A stretch of DNA of 64,000 nucleotides from Rhizobium mongolense subsp. loessense (GCF_900099775.1 NZ_FMTM01000002.1:372001-436000); one strand, 5' to 3'. Numbered from the stretch's first letter, positions 34,277 to 43,911 are shown. The notes: generated by a model from the sequence alone, not told the origin. Numbers and translations: made by a program.

Positions 34277-36646
34277 TTAAGCGCGCGGCCGCGTCTTCTC
34301 AGGATCATAATGCGAGAGCGGTACTATGACCGCCGGCAAGCGTTTCTGGTGGCCGTCCAGCTTGCCGATTTCCACCGCCGTTCCAACAGACGCATGCGTG
34401 ACGTCGATACGGGCGAGAGCGATGGTCTTCCCAAGGACTGGTGAGCGGGTAGCGCTGGTGATCACCCCCACCTGAGCGCGGCCGATGTGAACGCAATCTC
34501 CATGGCCAACCGCCTCATTGGCCTGCACGTCGAGCCCAACCAGAAGATGACGCGGATGCTCCTTGCGCCGGATCAGCGCTTCGCGGCCGATGAAGTCATC
34601 CGCCTTGGATTTCAGCGGCACGGTGAAACCAATGCCGGCCTCGAATGGGTCGGTTTGGTCGGTGAACTCGTGATGGGCGAATATCAGCCCTGCCTCGATG
34701 CGGACCATGTCCAACGCTTCGAGACCCATAGGCTTCAAGCCATGCGGCTCGCCAGCCTTCCAAACCGCGTCGAACACTTTAAGCGCGTCCTTCGGATGAC
34801 AGAAGATCTCGTAACCGAGCTCGCCCGTATAGCCGGTGCGCGAGACGACGACAGGCGCGCCTTCGAAGTCCCCGATGCGCCCAACCGTGAACCGGAACCA
34901 CTCGAGTTCGCCGATCGCCGGCTGGCGCGGCGCCGTCCAGATGATTTCCTTCAGGATATTGCGGCTCTTCGGTCCCTGCACAGCGATATTGTGCATCTGG
35001 TCGGTTGAGGAGCGGACCCAGGCCCTAAAGCCTTTCTTTTCTGCTTGCTCACGCAGCCAGATGCCGCTTGCATCATCACCACCGATCCAGCGGAAGTTTT
35101 TGTCGCCAAGACGGAAAAGCGTACCGTCATCGATCATGCCACCGTTTTCGTAGCACATGGGCGAATAGACAACCTGTCCGGTCGACAGCTTACGCACGTC
35201 GCGCGTCAGGCAATATTGCAGCAGCTCCTCGGCATCGGGACCAGTCACTTCGAATTTTCGCAGCGGCGAGAGGTCGATGACGACTGCCCTCTCCCGGCAG
35301 GCCCAATATTCTTCGACAGGCCCCTCGGAGGAAAAGCGGTTCGGCAGCCAGTAGCCGCGATATTCCGCGTAGTCCCTCGTGAGTGCCGAAAGGCGTGGGT
35401 GGAAGGCGGTTTCGCGCGTCAGTTCAGCGTCGGAGTCAGGTGTCATGCGATAGGCTACCGCTCGTGAGAATTTCTCTTTTCCGGAAAAGGTTCGGACATG
35501 GATATCCGTCGGATCCCAGCCGTTGGCGGCATCGATATCGTCTGGACATGAAGAGGATACGCAGACGAGGTCGGTCAGCGCCCGCATCATCACATAATCG
35601 CCCGGGCGCGACCAAGGCTCATCGAGGTACAGCTGGTTGTTGTGATCGATGTTTGTATTGTAGAAATAGTTGAGCGCTTCCCAGCCCTTGCGAGGCGCAA
35701 TCCCGTACGGCGCCAACGCGGCATTGAAGTTGTCCGTGCAATTGAGGTGGCCGGGATAGCCCATATCGTCATAATAGCGAGAGTTGCAGGCAGTCGCGAA
35801 GGCGTCGTGACGACCGACCGTGTCCTGGACGATCTCCACGAGAGGTTCGAAATCGCGATCGAACGCCTTTGACGGCAGGCCGGGGATCGGGTAGCTGCGG
35901 CCGAGCAGGGTGCGGGTGACCGTCGAATCCAGGGCCAGATCGAGACCTCTATCCACCTTGCGGGCGGCGAAAGCCTGAAAATCTGTGCATTGCCGCCCAT
36001 AGACGTCGATGATCTGAATAAATTCGCCAGCGCGGACGAAATAGGCTGAAGCTGTTGCCGCCTTGATGCGGATATCCTCGATCGGATCGGCCATCGGCTC
36101 GGGCAAGGCCGAGGAATAATCGTGAGTGAGCTGGCTCCGCCTGATCCTAATCTCGATCGGCGTCGACGTATCCTGAGCCTCCGGCAACATCACGCCTGCG
36201 GGAGCAGCAATAATCAAGAGACCTTTCAAGGTGATGGTGAGTTCAGCGGAGCTTCGCGGCGTCGCTGCCGCTCCGAAGAGACGTAGCGCACCAGCCGCCG
36301 CAAGATCAGCGCCGCGACGGGCAAGCGCAGCGCGGGTGCGGATAGCGCTGTCTTCCCCCGTCGACAGGATGGCCTTCAGCCCCTCGGCGGCATTGGTGAA
36401 CGTCGCGCCGAGACCTGCCGACAAGAAACACCCAGCCTCATCGACAAAGGAAAGTTCACACGGTTGACCGCCTTCCATGTCGGTGACGGTCACGTGGTCA
36501 CCGACCTCGACGCGCACGACCAACGAGCCGCCGCCCTTGACGCGGTAGCGCTCCGTGCCCTGCGGCAACGCTCGAATGCCCGGATAGCGGACGATGCTGG
36601 GGGAAGCCGGCCGCACACCGGTCATCGCCGGATGGAGATCTCGCAT
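34277..36646 (-). CDS. tdm: Trimethylamine-N-oxide demethylase (DUF1989 + GcvT fusion)
   Basis: Predicted 789-residue protein. The N-terminal part, about residues 15-390, is DUF1989 (urea carboxylase-associated) with CTDFQAFAARKVD, SRYYDDMGYPGHLNCTDNFN and DIDAANGWDPTDIHV, in which conserved Asp/Cys/His residues bind metal. The C-terminal part, from about residue 410, is a GcvT domain (VIDLSPLRKFEVTGPDAEEL, SRTGYTGELGYEIFCHP, TSATRSPVLGKTIALARID). This fusion is the known build of Tdm of Methylocella and roseobacters, which splits TMAO to dimethylamine and formaldehyde and passes the latter to tetrahydrofolate. It is convergent with tmm and divergent from the APC permease. Confidence 0.9.
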   Translation of the reverse strand: MRDLHPAMTGVRPASPSIVRYPGIRALPQGTERYRVKGGGSLVVRVEVGDHVTVTDMEGGQPCELSFVDEAGCFLSAGLGATFTNAAEGLKAILSTGEDSAIRTRAALARRGADLAAAGALRLFGAAATPRSSAELTITLKGLLIIAAPAGVMLPEAQDTSTPIEIRIRRSQLTHDYSSALPEPMADPIEDIRIKAATASAYFVRAGEFIQIIDVYGRQCTDFQAFAARKVDRGLDLALDSTVTRTLLGRSYPIPGLPSKAFDRDFEPLVEIVQDTVGRHDAFATACNSRYYDDMGYPGHLNCTDNFNAALAPYGIAPRKGWEALNYFYNTNIDHNNQLYLDEPWSRPGDYVMMRALTDLVCVSSSCPDDIDAANGWDPTDIHVRTFSGKEKFSRAVAYRMTPDSDAELTRETAFHPRLSALTRDYAEYRGYWLPNRFSSEGPVEEYWACRERAVVIDLSPLRKFEVTGPDAEELLQYCLTRDVRKLSTGQVVYSPMCYENGGMIDDGTLFRLGDKNFRWIGGDDASGIWLREQAEKKGFRAWVRSSTDQMHNIAVQGPKSRNILKEIIWTAPRQPAIGELEWFRFTVGRIGDFEGAPVVVSRTGYTGELGYEIFCHPKDALKVFDAVWKAGEPHGLKPMGLEALDMVRIEAGLIFAHHEFTDQTDPFEAGIGFTVPLKSKADDFIGREALIRRKEHPRHLLVGLDVQANEAVGHGDCVHIGRAQVGVITSATRSPVLGKTIALARIDVTHASVGTAVEIGKLDGHQKRLPAVIVPLSHYDPEKTRPRA

Positions 36647-36892
36647 TTGACCCTCATGGGGTTGGAAGCGGCGAGCTTTCGCCCGCTAAACAACGTTACA
36701 AAATGCCGTCGGAAAGTAAACCCATATTGACTAAAAAGAAAATATCTTCACTATGCATCAAGGGCCAAAGCTCAGAATCCGTGCGGGAACGCGGATCGCC
36801 CAAACTAGGCTGGCCCCGGAAACGCCGGGAGAGGCACGTTCAGGGAGACGCACGAAGAGACGTCCGGAACAATCGAATGGGGAACTTCAGCA

Positions 36893-38677
36893 ATGACAGA
36901 CGTAGTGGACGCCGGGATATCGGCCGGCACCGAAGGTAAGCTTATACGTGCCCTCGACTGGAAGGGTGCATTCTGGGTGGCTGCGGGCGTGCCGCCGCTC
37001 GTCCTTTTCTCCATTGGAGGCATTGCAGGCACGACAGGCAAGCTCGCCTTCGTCGTATGGATCATTTCCATGATCATGGGCTTCCTGCAATCCTTCACCT
37101 ATGCAGAGATCGCCGGCATGTTCGGCAATAAATCCGGCGGCGCCTCCGTTTATGGCGCGACCGCCTGGCTGCGATATTCGAAGTTCATTGCGCCGCTTTC
37201 GGTCTGGTGCAACTGGTTTGCCTGGTCGCCGGTGCTTTCGCTCGGTTGCGCCATCGCCGCCGGTTATATCCTCAATGCATTTTTTCCGATTCCGGCAGCT
37301 GACTCGCAAGCAGCCCTCGACTGGATTGCCGCGCATGCCGCTTCAATCACGGCGGATAGCCCGCGCGTCGCAGAATACATAACAGCCCATGCCGGCACGG
37401 CGCCGGACGATGCCATCAAAGCCTTGCTGAGCACGGATGCAGTAGCGGCGCTGACGCCCGCGATCCGCAATTGGTCGCTCGTAAGCTTCAGCATTCCGTT
37501 CCTCGCTACCGCCAACATCAACGCCACTTTCTTCATCGGCGGCATCTTGATGCTGATCATCTTCGCCATCCAGCATCGCGGCATCTCGGAAACCGCAAGC
37601 GTGCAGAAGTGGCTGGCGATCATCGTGCTCGTGCCTCTGCTTTTGATCGGCATCTACCCAATCCTCAGCGGTCAGATCGTTGCTGCGAACGTCACGGGCC
37701 TCCTTCCGCCAACAGCAGCATATTCAGACGCGGACGGTACATGGAGCAACGGCGGCTGGACACTCTTCCTCGGCGGCCTCTATATCGCCGCTTGGTCTAC
37801 TTACGGCTTCGAAACCGCCGTCTGCTATACCCGGGAACTGAAGAACCCCAAGACCGATACTTTCAAGGCGATCTTCTATTCCGGACTTGCATGCTGCTTG
37901 TTCTTCTTCCTCGTGCCCTTCGCCTTCCAGGGTGTGCTCGGCCATGCCGGCATGCTGGCACCTGGAATCGTCGACGGTACGGGTGTAGCGGAAGCCCTCG
38001 GTGGGTTGATCGGCGCGGGCCGCATCATCACCCAGCTTCTCGTCGTCCTGATGATCATGGCCCTCTTCCTGGCGATCATGACGGCGATGGCGGGATCCTC
38101 ACGCACGCTCTATCAGGGCGCCAAAGATGGCTGGCTGCCGAAATACCTCGATCATGTGAACGAGAACGGCGCGCCGACCCGCGCCATGTGGACGGACTTC
38201 GGCTTCAATCTCTTCCTTCTGGCGATCGCATCGGATGTCGGCGGCTACTTCTTCGTGCTCGCCGTCTCGAATGTCGGCTACATTATCTTCAATTTCCTCA
38301 ACCTGAACTCTGGTTGGATCCATCGCATGGATTCCGGTCACATCGAACGTCCCTGGAAGGCGCCGAGCTGGCTGATTGGCCTCAACACGGTTCTCGCCTT
38401 CGTCAATGCCCTTTTCCTAGGCGCCGGCGCAAAGGTCTGGGGTTATGCCAACGCACTTTGGGTTGGCTTCGCCTTCGCCGCCGTCATCCTCCCGGTCTTT
38501 GCCTATCGCCATTATGTGCGGGACGGCGGCAAATTTCCTGCGGGAGCGATGGACGATCTGGGCCTGACTGGTCAGGACCTTGGCACAAAAAAGGCGGGCG
38601 TCCTTCCCTATGTCGCACTTGCTGGCGGTCTGGCGATAGTCCTGATCGCAAACTGGATCTTCCAACTGCCGGCCTAA
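36893..38677 (+). CDS. APC-superfamily amino acid/amine permease
   Basis: Predicted 594-residue membrane protein with about twelve helices. Family marks are GGASVYGATAWLRYSKF (APC helix 2-3 region), SVWCNWFAWSPVLSLG, WSTYGFETAVCYTRELKNPKTD and MAGSSRTLYQGAKDGWLPKYL. A periplasmic loop of about 80 residues between helices 4 and 5 is long for the family. It is divergent from tdm (246-base gap), and together with the absence of a TmoXWV-type ABC system it is a candidate importer for trimethylamine, TMAO or a related amine. The real substrate is unknown. Confidence 0.88.
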   Translation: MTDVVDAGISAGTEGKLIRALDWKGAFWVAAGVPPLVLFSIGGIAGTTGKLAFVVWIISMIMGFLQSFTYAEIAGMFGNKSGGASVYGATAWLRYSKFIAPLSVWCNWFAWSPVLSLGCAIAAGYILNAFFPIPAADSQAALDWIAAHAASITADSPRVAEYITAHAGTAPDDAIKALLSTDAVAALTPAIRNWSLVSFSIPFLATANINATFFIGGILMLIIFAIQHRGISETASVQKWLAIIVLVPLLLIGIYPILSGQIVAANVTGLLPPTAAYSDADGTWSNGGWTLFLGGLYIAAWSTYGFETAVCYTRELKNPKTDTFKAIFYSGLACCLFFFLVPFAFQGVLGHAGMLAPGIVDGTGVAEALGGLIGAGRIITQLLVVLMIMALFLAIMTAMAGSSRTLYQGAKDGWLPKYLDHVNENGAPTRAMWTDFGFNLFLLAIASDVGGYFFVLAVSNVGYIIFNFLNLNSGWIHRMDSGHIERPWKAPSWLIGLNTVLAFVNALFLGAGAKVWGYANALWVGFAFAAVILPVFAYRHYVRDGGKFPAGAMDDLGLTGQDLGTKKAGVLPYVALAGGLAIVLIANWIFQLPA

Positions 38678-38697
38678 CGCCTAAGACGATTCATTTT

Positions 38698-38724
38698 ATC
38701 GCCGCTCTCCGTGAGGGCGGCGAT
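38698..38724 (+). terminator. Probable transcript-end hairpin after the APC permease
   Basis: ATCGCCGC (38698-38705) and GCGGCGAT (38717-38724) form a perfect 8-base-pair stem, 20 bases after the permease stop. There is no U-run after it, so it is a weaker intrinsic terminator or an RNA-end stabiliser. Confidence 0.55.
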
Positions 38725-38896
38725 ACTTGGGGAAGGGTACGGAGCGCTAACTGTGTTTCTCCATAGCGTTTGACCCCACCGTGTGCACTGAGCGAGAGCA
38801 TGCTAAATTCTGCAATCGAACAAATGAGACATCCTGCCTCCGCCAGGGTCGATGCTCTGCGTCGAAAGCGTGCAAACGTCCGTGCATAATCACACC

Positions 38897-39004
38897 AGTT
38901 TGCGCATCCATCTTACCTATTCGCCATTCGACGCAACCCTCCGCTGTCGCAAGGCGAAGCTTGATCCCTGGCTGATCGGCGCAGGTGTTACCTACCGCTT
39001 CTGA
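38897..39004 (+). pseudogene. C-terminal remnant of an OmpW-like outer-membrane protein
   Basis: A plus-strand frame of 35 codons ends AKLDPWLIGAGVTYRF and stop. The pattern LDPW(L/V)xxxGVxYRF with terminal Phe is the last beta-strand of OmpW-type barrels. No start, signal peptide or other strands precede it within the window, so this is a fragment. It lies in the otherwise empty 38678-39406 region. Confidence 0.5.
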
Positions 39005-39406
39005 TCTTTAGGTTCTGGTCGGTCAACACAGGCTCGGCCTCGCCTTCGAATACGATTGAAGGGGCCGGCCAGCCGGTCGGCTACCTGACGACGATCCGCG
39101 TCGGCAATGGCGGCGAAGTCATCGCTCGTGACATCGACCTGGGGACCCATCGCAAGGAGTCGTCCTTGAAGCTCAAGTCGCATGGCTGTGCCCTTGCACA
39201 GGTTGACGACGGACAACGCCACGGGCACGCTTGCCTCTTTCGTGTTCCAACGCAACCATTCTGGCACGTCGATGCCGTCGAGTGGGCGCCCACCCCATCG
39301 CTTACGCAAATAGGACTATCAGCGGAAACTCCGCTTTGCTTAGCGCCCTACCCCTACAGGTCCTTCCATGCTGAAGTAGTCGTTTATATAAGCCTTGTGT
39401 GAGGCA
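39005..39406. other. 402-base stretch without a convincing gene
   Basis: Short conflicting frames occur on both strands. The minus frame 38992-39309 has normal-looking residue use (GRLLAMGPQVDVTSDDFAAI) but no recognised family and no ribosome site. I treat it as undecided. The region ends at the stop of the Aas-type gene. Confidence 0.3.
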
Positions 39407-42400
39407 TCATGCAGCGTGCTGCGGTGGATTCAAATGTTGGACAATCTTGCTCGCTGCAACAAAATCCACCTTTCCCGAACCCAGCACTGGTACCTTGCCG
39501 ATTTTGATTTCCGCCGGAACCATCATATCCATCGCTCCCTTGGATCTGGCAAAGGCAGCGAATTCGGCGCGAGTAGCGTTTGGCGCATCTGTCAGCAGCA
39601 CCAGTCGCTCACCCTTCTTTGCATCCGGAATAGATGAAACGACCGAAAGGGCACCGGCCCACAACTGGCCGGCAAGCGCCTCGACGGCAGCGAGCGAAAT
39701 CATCTCGCCGCCGATCTTGGCGAAGCGCTTGGCACGGCCACGGATCCTGACGAAGCCATCTTCGTCGATTGTGACAATGTCACCCGTGTCATGCCAGCCA
39801 TCCGGGAGCGGCTCGATAACGCCAGGGTTCTCAGCGCGGAGATAGCCGGCCATGACATTGGCGCCGCGGATGAAAAGGCGACCACCCTCATCGATACCCG
39901 GAACGGGCTCGAGCTTCCACTGCATGCCGGGCATGATTTTGCCGACGGTGCCTGAGCGGTTGAACATTGGCGTGTTGAGGGAGATCACGGGTGCCGTCTC
40001 AGTAACACCGTAGCCTTCAAGGATACGCAGGCCGAACTTCTCCATATAGGTCTCGCGGGTCGATGGTTTGACGGGCTCGGCACCCGAAAAGATGTAGCGG
40101 ATCGATCGGAAGTCATAAGGGTGCGCAGTTCGCGCATAGCCGTTCAGGAAAGTATCGGTCCCGAAAATGATGGTCGCGTTGGAGGTGTAGATCAGTTCCG
40201 GCACGATGCGGTAGTGAAGCGGCGACGGATAGAAATATACCGGCACGCCCGAGACCAATGGCAGAACGGTCCCCGCCGTCAGACCAAATGAATGAAACAC
40301 CGGCAAGATATTGAAGACTTTATCCCCGGAATGGAAGTCGATGCGCGAGGCCGCCTGGGCGGCGTTTGAGAGAATATTGCGATGGGTGAGAACAACACCC
40401 TTCGGCGTTCCCTCCGAACCAGATGTGAACAGGATCACGGCGGCATCATCGGCGCTGCGCTTGACCAGCGGCGTGTACCTGTTGAGGAAGCCCCGACCTT
40501 TGTCCACGACGGTGACTGTCGTGCGCAGCTCGTCGAGCCAGACGATCTTTATCTCTTTTTCGAGCTCGGCAATCACGGGACCAAGCTTGCCCTGCTCGAC
40601 GAAGGCACGTGAGGAAAGAACCTGCTTTACCTCTGCCGCCCTGCACGCCGACAAGATGTTGGCGGCGCCGGCGGTGAAATTCAGCATCGCCGGAACCTTG
40701 CCCGCTGACATCACAGCGAGAACAGTCGCAGCAGTGCCATTGGCGTTTGGAAGCAGGACGCCAAGCGTCTGTTCATCGGGAAACAACGCCTTGAACTTGG
40801 CACCCAGAACCGAAGCGCCGGTGAGAAGCTTGGCATAGGAGAGCTGGCCGCTAATCGGATCCTCGACTGCAAGTTTCCCACCACCTCCTTCCAAAGCCGT
40901 CTCGATGATACGGTCCAGGACCGTCAGATTGGTGTTCGTCGTACGGAACATCAACATCGACATGACCTGGTACAGGGCCGCGCCTGCGGCGACACGGCGC
41001 TTGCGGCCCTTGATGTCTGCGGGAACGTCGAGCTTCACCGGCTCAAGGATCGTCACTTTGACCTTAGGAAAGAGGCGACGGCGCACTTGGCCAGCCGAAA
41101 GGCGCGAGAAGTAGCTCTTCTCAAGCCCGTCGATACGGACGGGCACGATCATCGATCCTGTCTTGTCGGCAACCATAGCCGCGCCGTCGTAGACCTTCAT
41201 CAGCGTCCCGGTCACCGTCAGGCGTCCCTCGGGAAAGATGCCGATCGCATTGCCCTCGTTGACAATCTTGATGAGCGACCGTGTCGCCATCGGCTTCGTC
41301 GGATCGAGCGGCAGGAATTTGCACATCTTCAGGAAAGGACGAACCCACCAAGCCTGAGCTATCTTGTAGTCGACGGCGAAAACGGGCTCTTCCTCAGTTA
41401 TTGCAAGCGCCAGTGCTCCATCAAGAAAGCTCACGTGATTGAGCGCAATGATCGGTGCCCGACCAGCCTTCTTGATGTTCTCCAAACCTTCCACCTCAAG
41501 GCGCAGGAAGGCACGGAACAATACGGAAATGAAATCACGGAACGGATTGGTGGGCAGCGTCTTCAACATCATCCAGGCAGCGCCGACATTGATGAGCGAA
41601 AGGCCTAGAATGATCATCGGAACGGAGACACCGACGGCTTGCAAGACTGCGACCAGCGCAAGACCGGTTGTGATAAATAACGCGGACAAAACGTTCGCAG
41701 CTCCGATCACACGGGCACGGCGGGCTTCGTTTGCCCAGGCCTGCATCGCCGCGAACGTCGGCACGGCCATGAATGCGCCCCCGACGGCCATACCGGCGAG
41801 ATCGATCGCCACGCGCATGGTCTTTGCGCCGGCAAAGAACGCGGTGATGGTTTCAGCATGAGAGGCGGACTGCAGGCCCCACAGGTTCCAAGCGAGATCT
41901 ATTCCGAACAGTGCCACTATGACGGTGCCGACTGGCGCCGGCAGCAAGACGACACGGCCCGCCGACATCCAGCCGGCGATCGCTGAACCGACTGCAATGG
42001 AAATCGCGAAAACGGCAAGATAGGCGGGGACGACGATCTCCGAACCGCCAAGGATTTCCGTAACCATGAAGGGCAGCATCGACATGACGAATGCGCCAAC
42101 GAACCAGAACCAGCAATTCATCAGCGCCGAGCGCCAGATCCGCTTGTCTTCCCGAAGCTCATTGACGAGAGTGACGCTCGAGCGGATGACATTCCTGTCG
42201 ATAACAAGCTCGGGCGCTTTTGAACCCGTGGCGGGGATCATGCGAGCGGCGAACCAGCAAAGCACCGAAAGCCCCATCATCATCGGTCCGAACACCCGGA
42301 CATTCTCGCCGTTCGTGAAGGCAAGCGCTGCAACGATCGTGCCCGTCAAGATGGCTATGAAGGTGCCGCCCTCGATCCAGGCGTTGGCCTTTGGCAAGTC

Positions 42401-42802
42401 CTGGCGTTCGAGATGATCGGGAAGAATGCCGTACTTAATCGGGCCGAAGAGCGACGCGATGACTCCGAAACCGAAAAGAGCCAGCATAAGGACCCAGATC
42501 GACGACAGCGCGATACCGATGACGGAGATCGCCGCGACTGCGATCTCGCAACGCTTGAGGATTTCGGCCATCTGCGCCTTGTCATATTTGTCGGCAAGCT
42601 CGCCGCCCAGCGCCGAAAGCAGCAGGAATGGAATGATAAAAATTCCGCCAGCGAGCGTCACGAGCCAAGCTCCCTCGGCGGCCATCTGCGCAAGGATCAG
42701 GAAGATAAGCGTCTGCTTCAGGAAATTATCGTTGAAGGCCGAGAGAAACTGCGTCCAGAATAACGGCGCGAACTTCCTCGATGTCATAAGATTGCCGTGC
42801 AT
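39407..42802 (-). CDS. MFS lysophospholipid transporter-acyltransferase-acyl-ACP synthetase fusion (LplT-Aas type)
   Basis: Predicted 1131-residue tri-domain protein. An N-terminal MFS/LplT domain (residues 1-410) starts FAPLFWTQFLSAFNDNFLKQ. A PlsC-type acyltransferase (about 430-640) has NHVSFLD (HxxxxD) and FPEGRLT. An AMP-binding domain (about 660-1130) has ILFTSGSEGTPKGVVLTH and GYGVTETAPVI. LplT brings lysophosphatidylethanolamine inward and Aas re-acylates it with acyl-ACP, so the fusion should join both steps in one inner-membrane protein. The ATG at 42802 has GGGGAAA before it, 42826 has none. It is the last gene of a PspA/YiaA run, hinting at membrane-damage repair. Confidence 0.92.
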   Translation of the reverse strand: MHGNLMTSRKFAPLFWTQFLSAFNDNFLKQTLIFLILAQMAAEGAWLVTLAGGIFIIPFLLLSALGGELADKYDKAQMAEILKRCEIAVAAISVIGIALSSIWVLMLALFGFGVIASLFGPIKYGILPDHLERQDLPKANAWIEGGTFIAILTGTIVAALAFTNGENVRVFGPMMMGLSVLCWFAARMIPATGSKAPELVIDRNVIRSSVTLVNELREDKRIWRSALMNCWFWFVGAFVMSMLPFMVTEILGGSEIVVPAYLAVFAISIAVGSAIAGWMSAGRVVLLPAPVGTVIVALFGIDLAWNLWGLQSASHAETITAFFAGAKTMRVAIDLAGMAVGGAFMAVPTFAAMQAWANEARRARVIGAANVLSALFITTGLALVAVLQAVGVSVPMIILGLSLINVGAAWMMLKTLPTNPFRDFISVLFRAFLRLEVEGLENIKKAGRAPIIALNHVSFLDGALALAITEEEPVFAVDYKIAQAWWVRPFLKMCKFLPLDPTKPMATRSLIKIVNEGNAIGIFPEGRLTVTGTLMKVYDGAAMVADKTGSMIVPVRIDGLEKSYFSRLSAGQVRRRLFPKVKVTILEPVKLDVPADIKGRKRRVAAGAALYQVMSMLMFRTTNTNLTVLDRIIETALEGGGGKLAVEDPISGQLSYAKLLTGASVLGAKFKALFPDEQTLGVLLPNANGTAATVLAVMSAGKVPAMLNFTAGAANILSACRAAEVKQVLSSRAFVEQGKLGPVIAELEKEIKIVWLDELRTTVTVVDKGRGFLNRYTPLVKRSADDAAVILFTSGSEGTPKGVVLTHRNILSNAAQAASRIDFHSGDKVFNILPVFHSFGLTAGTVLPLVSGVPVYFYPSPLHYRIVPELIYTSNATIIFGTDTFLNGYARTAHPYDFRSIRYIFSGAEPVKPSTRETYMEKFGLRILEGYGVTETAPVISLNTPMFNRSGTVGKIMPGMQWKLEPVPGIDEGGRLFIRGANVMAGYLRAENPGVIEPLPDGWHDTGDIVTIDEDGFVRIRGRAKRFAKIGGEMISLAAVEALAGQLWAGALSVVSSIPDAKKGERLVLLTDAPNATRAEFAAFARSKGAMDMMVPAEIKIGKVPVLGSGKVDFVAASKIVQHLNPPQHAA

Positions 42803-42894
42803 GGCTGTTTCCCCGTTAGATCGCATGAGAAAGCCACAGAGTTGTTACGCAAAAATTGCGGACAGAAACAACTCTGTGGTGTGGTTAAGAAGTC

Positions 42895-43176
42895 TTAGTT
42901 TTCGTTGCCACGATTGAAGTTGACGAGGAGCTTTTCAGTCTTGGCGTCCTCGATCTTGCGGATCAACTTCTCCGACTCGGCGTTATCGCGCAGCGTCTTG
43001 GTGATGTTCACCGTCGTTTGCACCAGCATCAGTATGCCCATGGCGAGATAGCCTTTGCCCCAGAGGTCGAGCGGCATCATGTAAAGGCCGGCTGTAAGCA
43101 TGAAAGCTGCCGTGCCGAAGGAAATGTATGAAAAGCTGACCCAGCTGGAGGAATGCTTCTGGAAACTGTCGTTCAT
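42895..43176 (-). CDS. YiaA/YiaB-family small inner-membrane protein
   Basis: Predicted 93-residue protein with two hydrophobic helices, VSFSYISFGTAAFMLTAGLY and GKGYLAMGILMLVQTTVNI, joined by MMPLDLW. A charged tail follows (TLRDNAESEKLIRKIEDAK). The DLWxKGYLxMG pattern matches the YiaAB domain. Three ATG codons in a row (43182, 43179, 43176) follow AAAGGA; spacing favours 43179 or 43176. The gene lies between pspA and the LplT-Aas-type gene, and so probably acts in envelope stress. Mechanism unknown. Confidence 0.85.
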   Translation of the reverse strand: MNDSFQKHSSSWVSFSYISFGTAAFMLTAGLYMMPLDLWGKGYLAMGILMLVQTTVNITKTLRDNAESEKLIRKIEDAKTEKLLVNFNRGNEN

Positions 43177-43207
43177 CATCATAGTCCTTTTGTTAAGTGA
43201 AATGCGT

Positions 43208-43894
43208 TCAGGCAGCGTTGTTGATACGAGTGCGGAGCCTCGCCAACACATCATCAGCCGATGACCGCAACGGCGCACCACAGCCGGCATTGGCAAGCTT
43301 CTCGATGATTCCGGCAGAGCGAGGCGTGCTGTCCATCTCCTTAAGCACGGAGGCAATCGTATCGTTCTGGCTTTGACGAGCGCGAAGGCGCGCAAGGGTC
43401 TCCTCAGCCTCGTCGAGTGTGGCAAGACCAGATCCGGCAGCGGCGAGATCAAGTTTCTGGGCTTGTTCCGTTGCACGGGCGAGCCGCTCGCCGCGCTGCA
43501 GATCCTGCAATCGCGCTTCAGCGGCACGCACGATCCCCTTCAGCTTGGCAATCGCCGTTGTGAACTGGGCTTGGGCCTTTTCCGACGCATCCCGCTCGGC
43601 TTCGAGATAAGCGATCGTGTCGGCCGCTTCGCGGGCAAGACCCTCACTGCCTTTTTCCAATGCGACAAGAGTGCGTGTTTCGAGATCAGCGATCCGGGAC
43701 ATGATCGTGGCGTGCTGGCTCTTTTCCTGCTCATTTTGTGCAATTGCCACCGCCACTGCACGGCGGGCAGACTGGACGGCGTTTGCCGCATCGCGAGTTT
43801 GCTGACTGAGCAGAGGTATGGCGTTGCGGTCGGCGAAAGCACGTTCGGCGTCATGCGCCCTGCCCCGCAGCAGTGTAACAATTAAGTTGAACAT
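43208..43894 (-). CDS. PspA/IM30-family membrane-stress protein
   Basis: Predicted 228-residue protein made largely of long amphipathic helices and coiled coil (residues 10-200): RGRAHDAERAFADRNAIPLL, then RAVAVAIAQNEQEKSQHATIM and AEARLQDLQRG. This matches PspA/IM30, which coats damaged inner membranes. It is the first gene of a leftward run (PspA, YiaA-like, LplT-Aas-type), divergent from a TetR gene. There is no PspF-type activator near, so control is likely by the TetR instead of sigma-54. Confidence 0.85.
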   Translation of the reverse strand: MFNLIVTLLRGRAHDAERAFADRNAIPLLSQQTRDAANAVQSARRAVAVAIAQNEQEKSQHATIMSRIADLETRTLVALEKGSEGLAREAADTIAYLEAERDASEKAQAQFTTAIAKLKGIVRAAEARLQDLQRGERLARATEQAQKLDLAAAGSGLATLDEAEETLARLRARQSQNDTIASVLKEMDSTPRSAGIIEKLANAGCGAPLRSSADDVLARLRTRINNAA

Positions 43895-43911
43895 TTCGAG
43901 TCTCCCATTTA

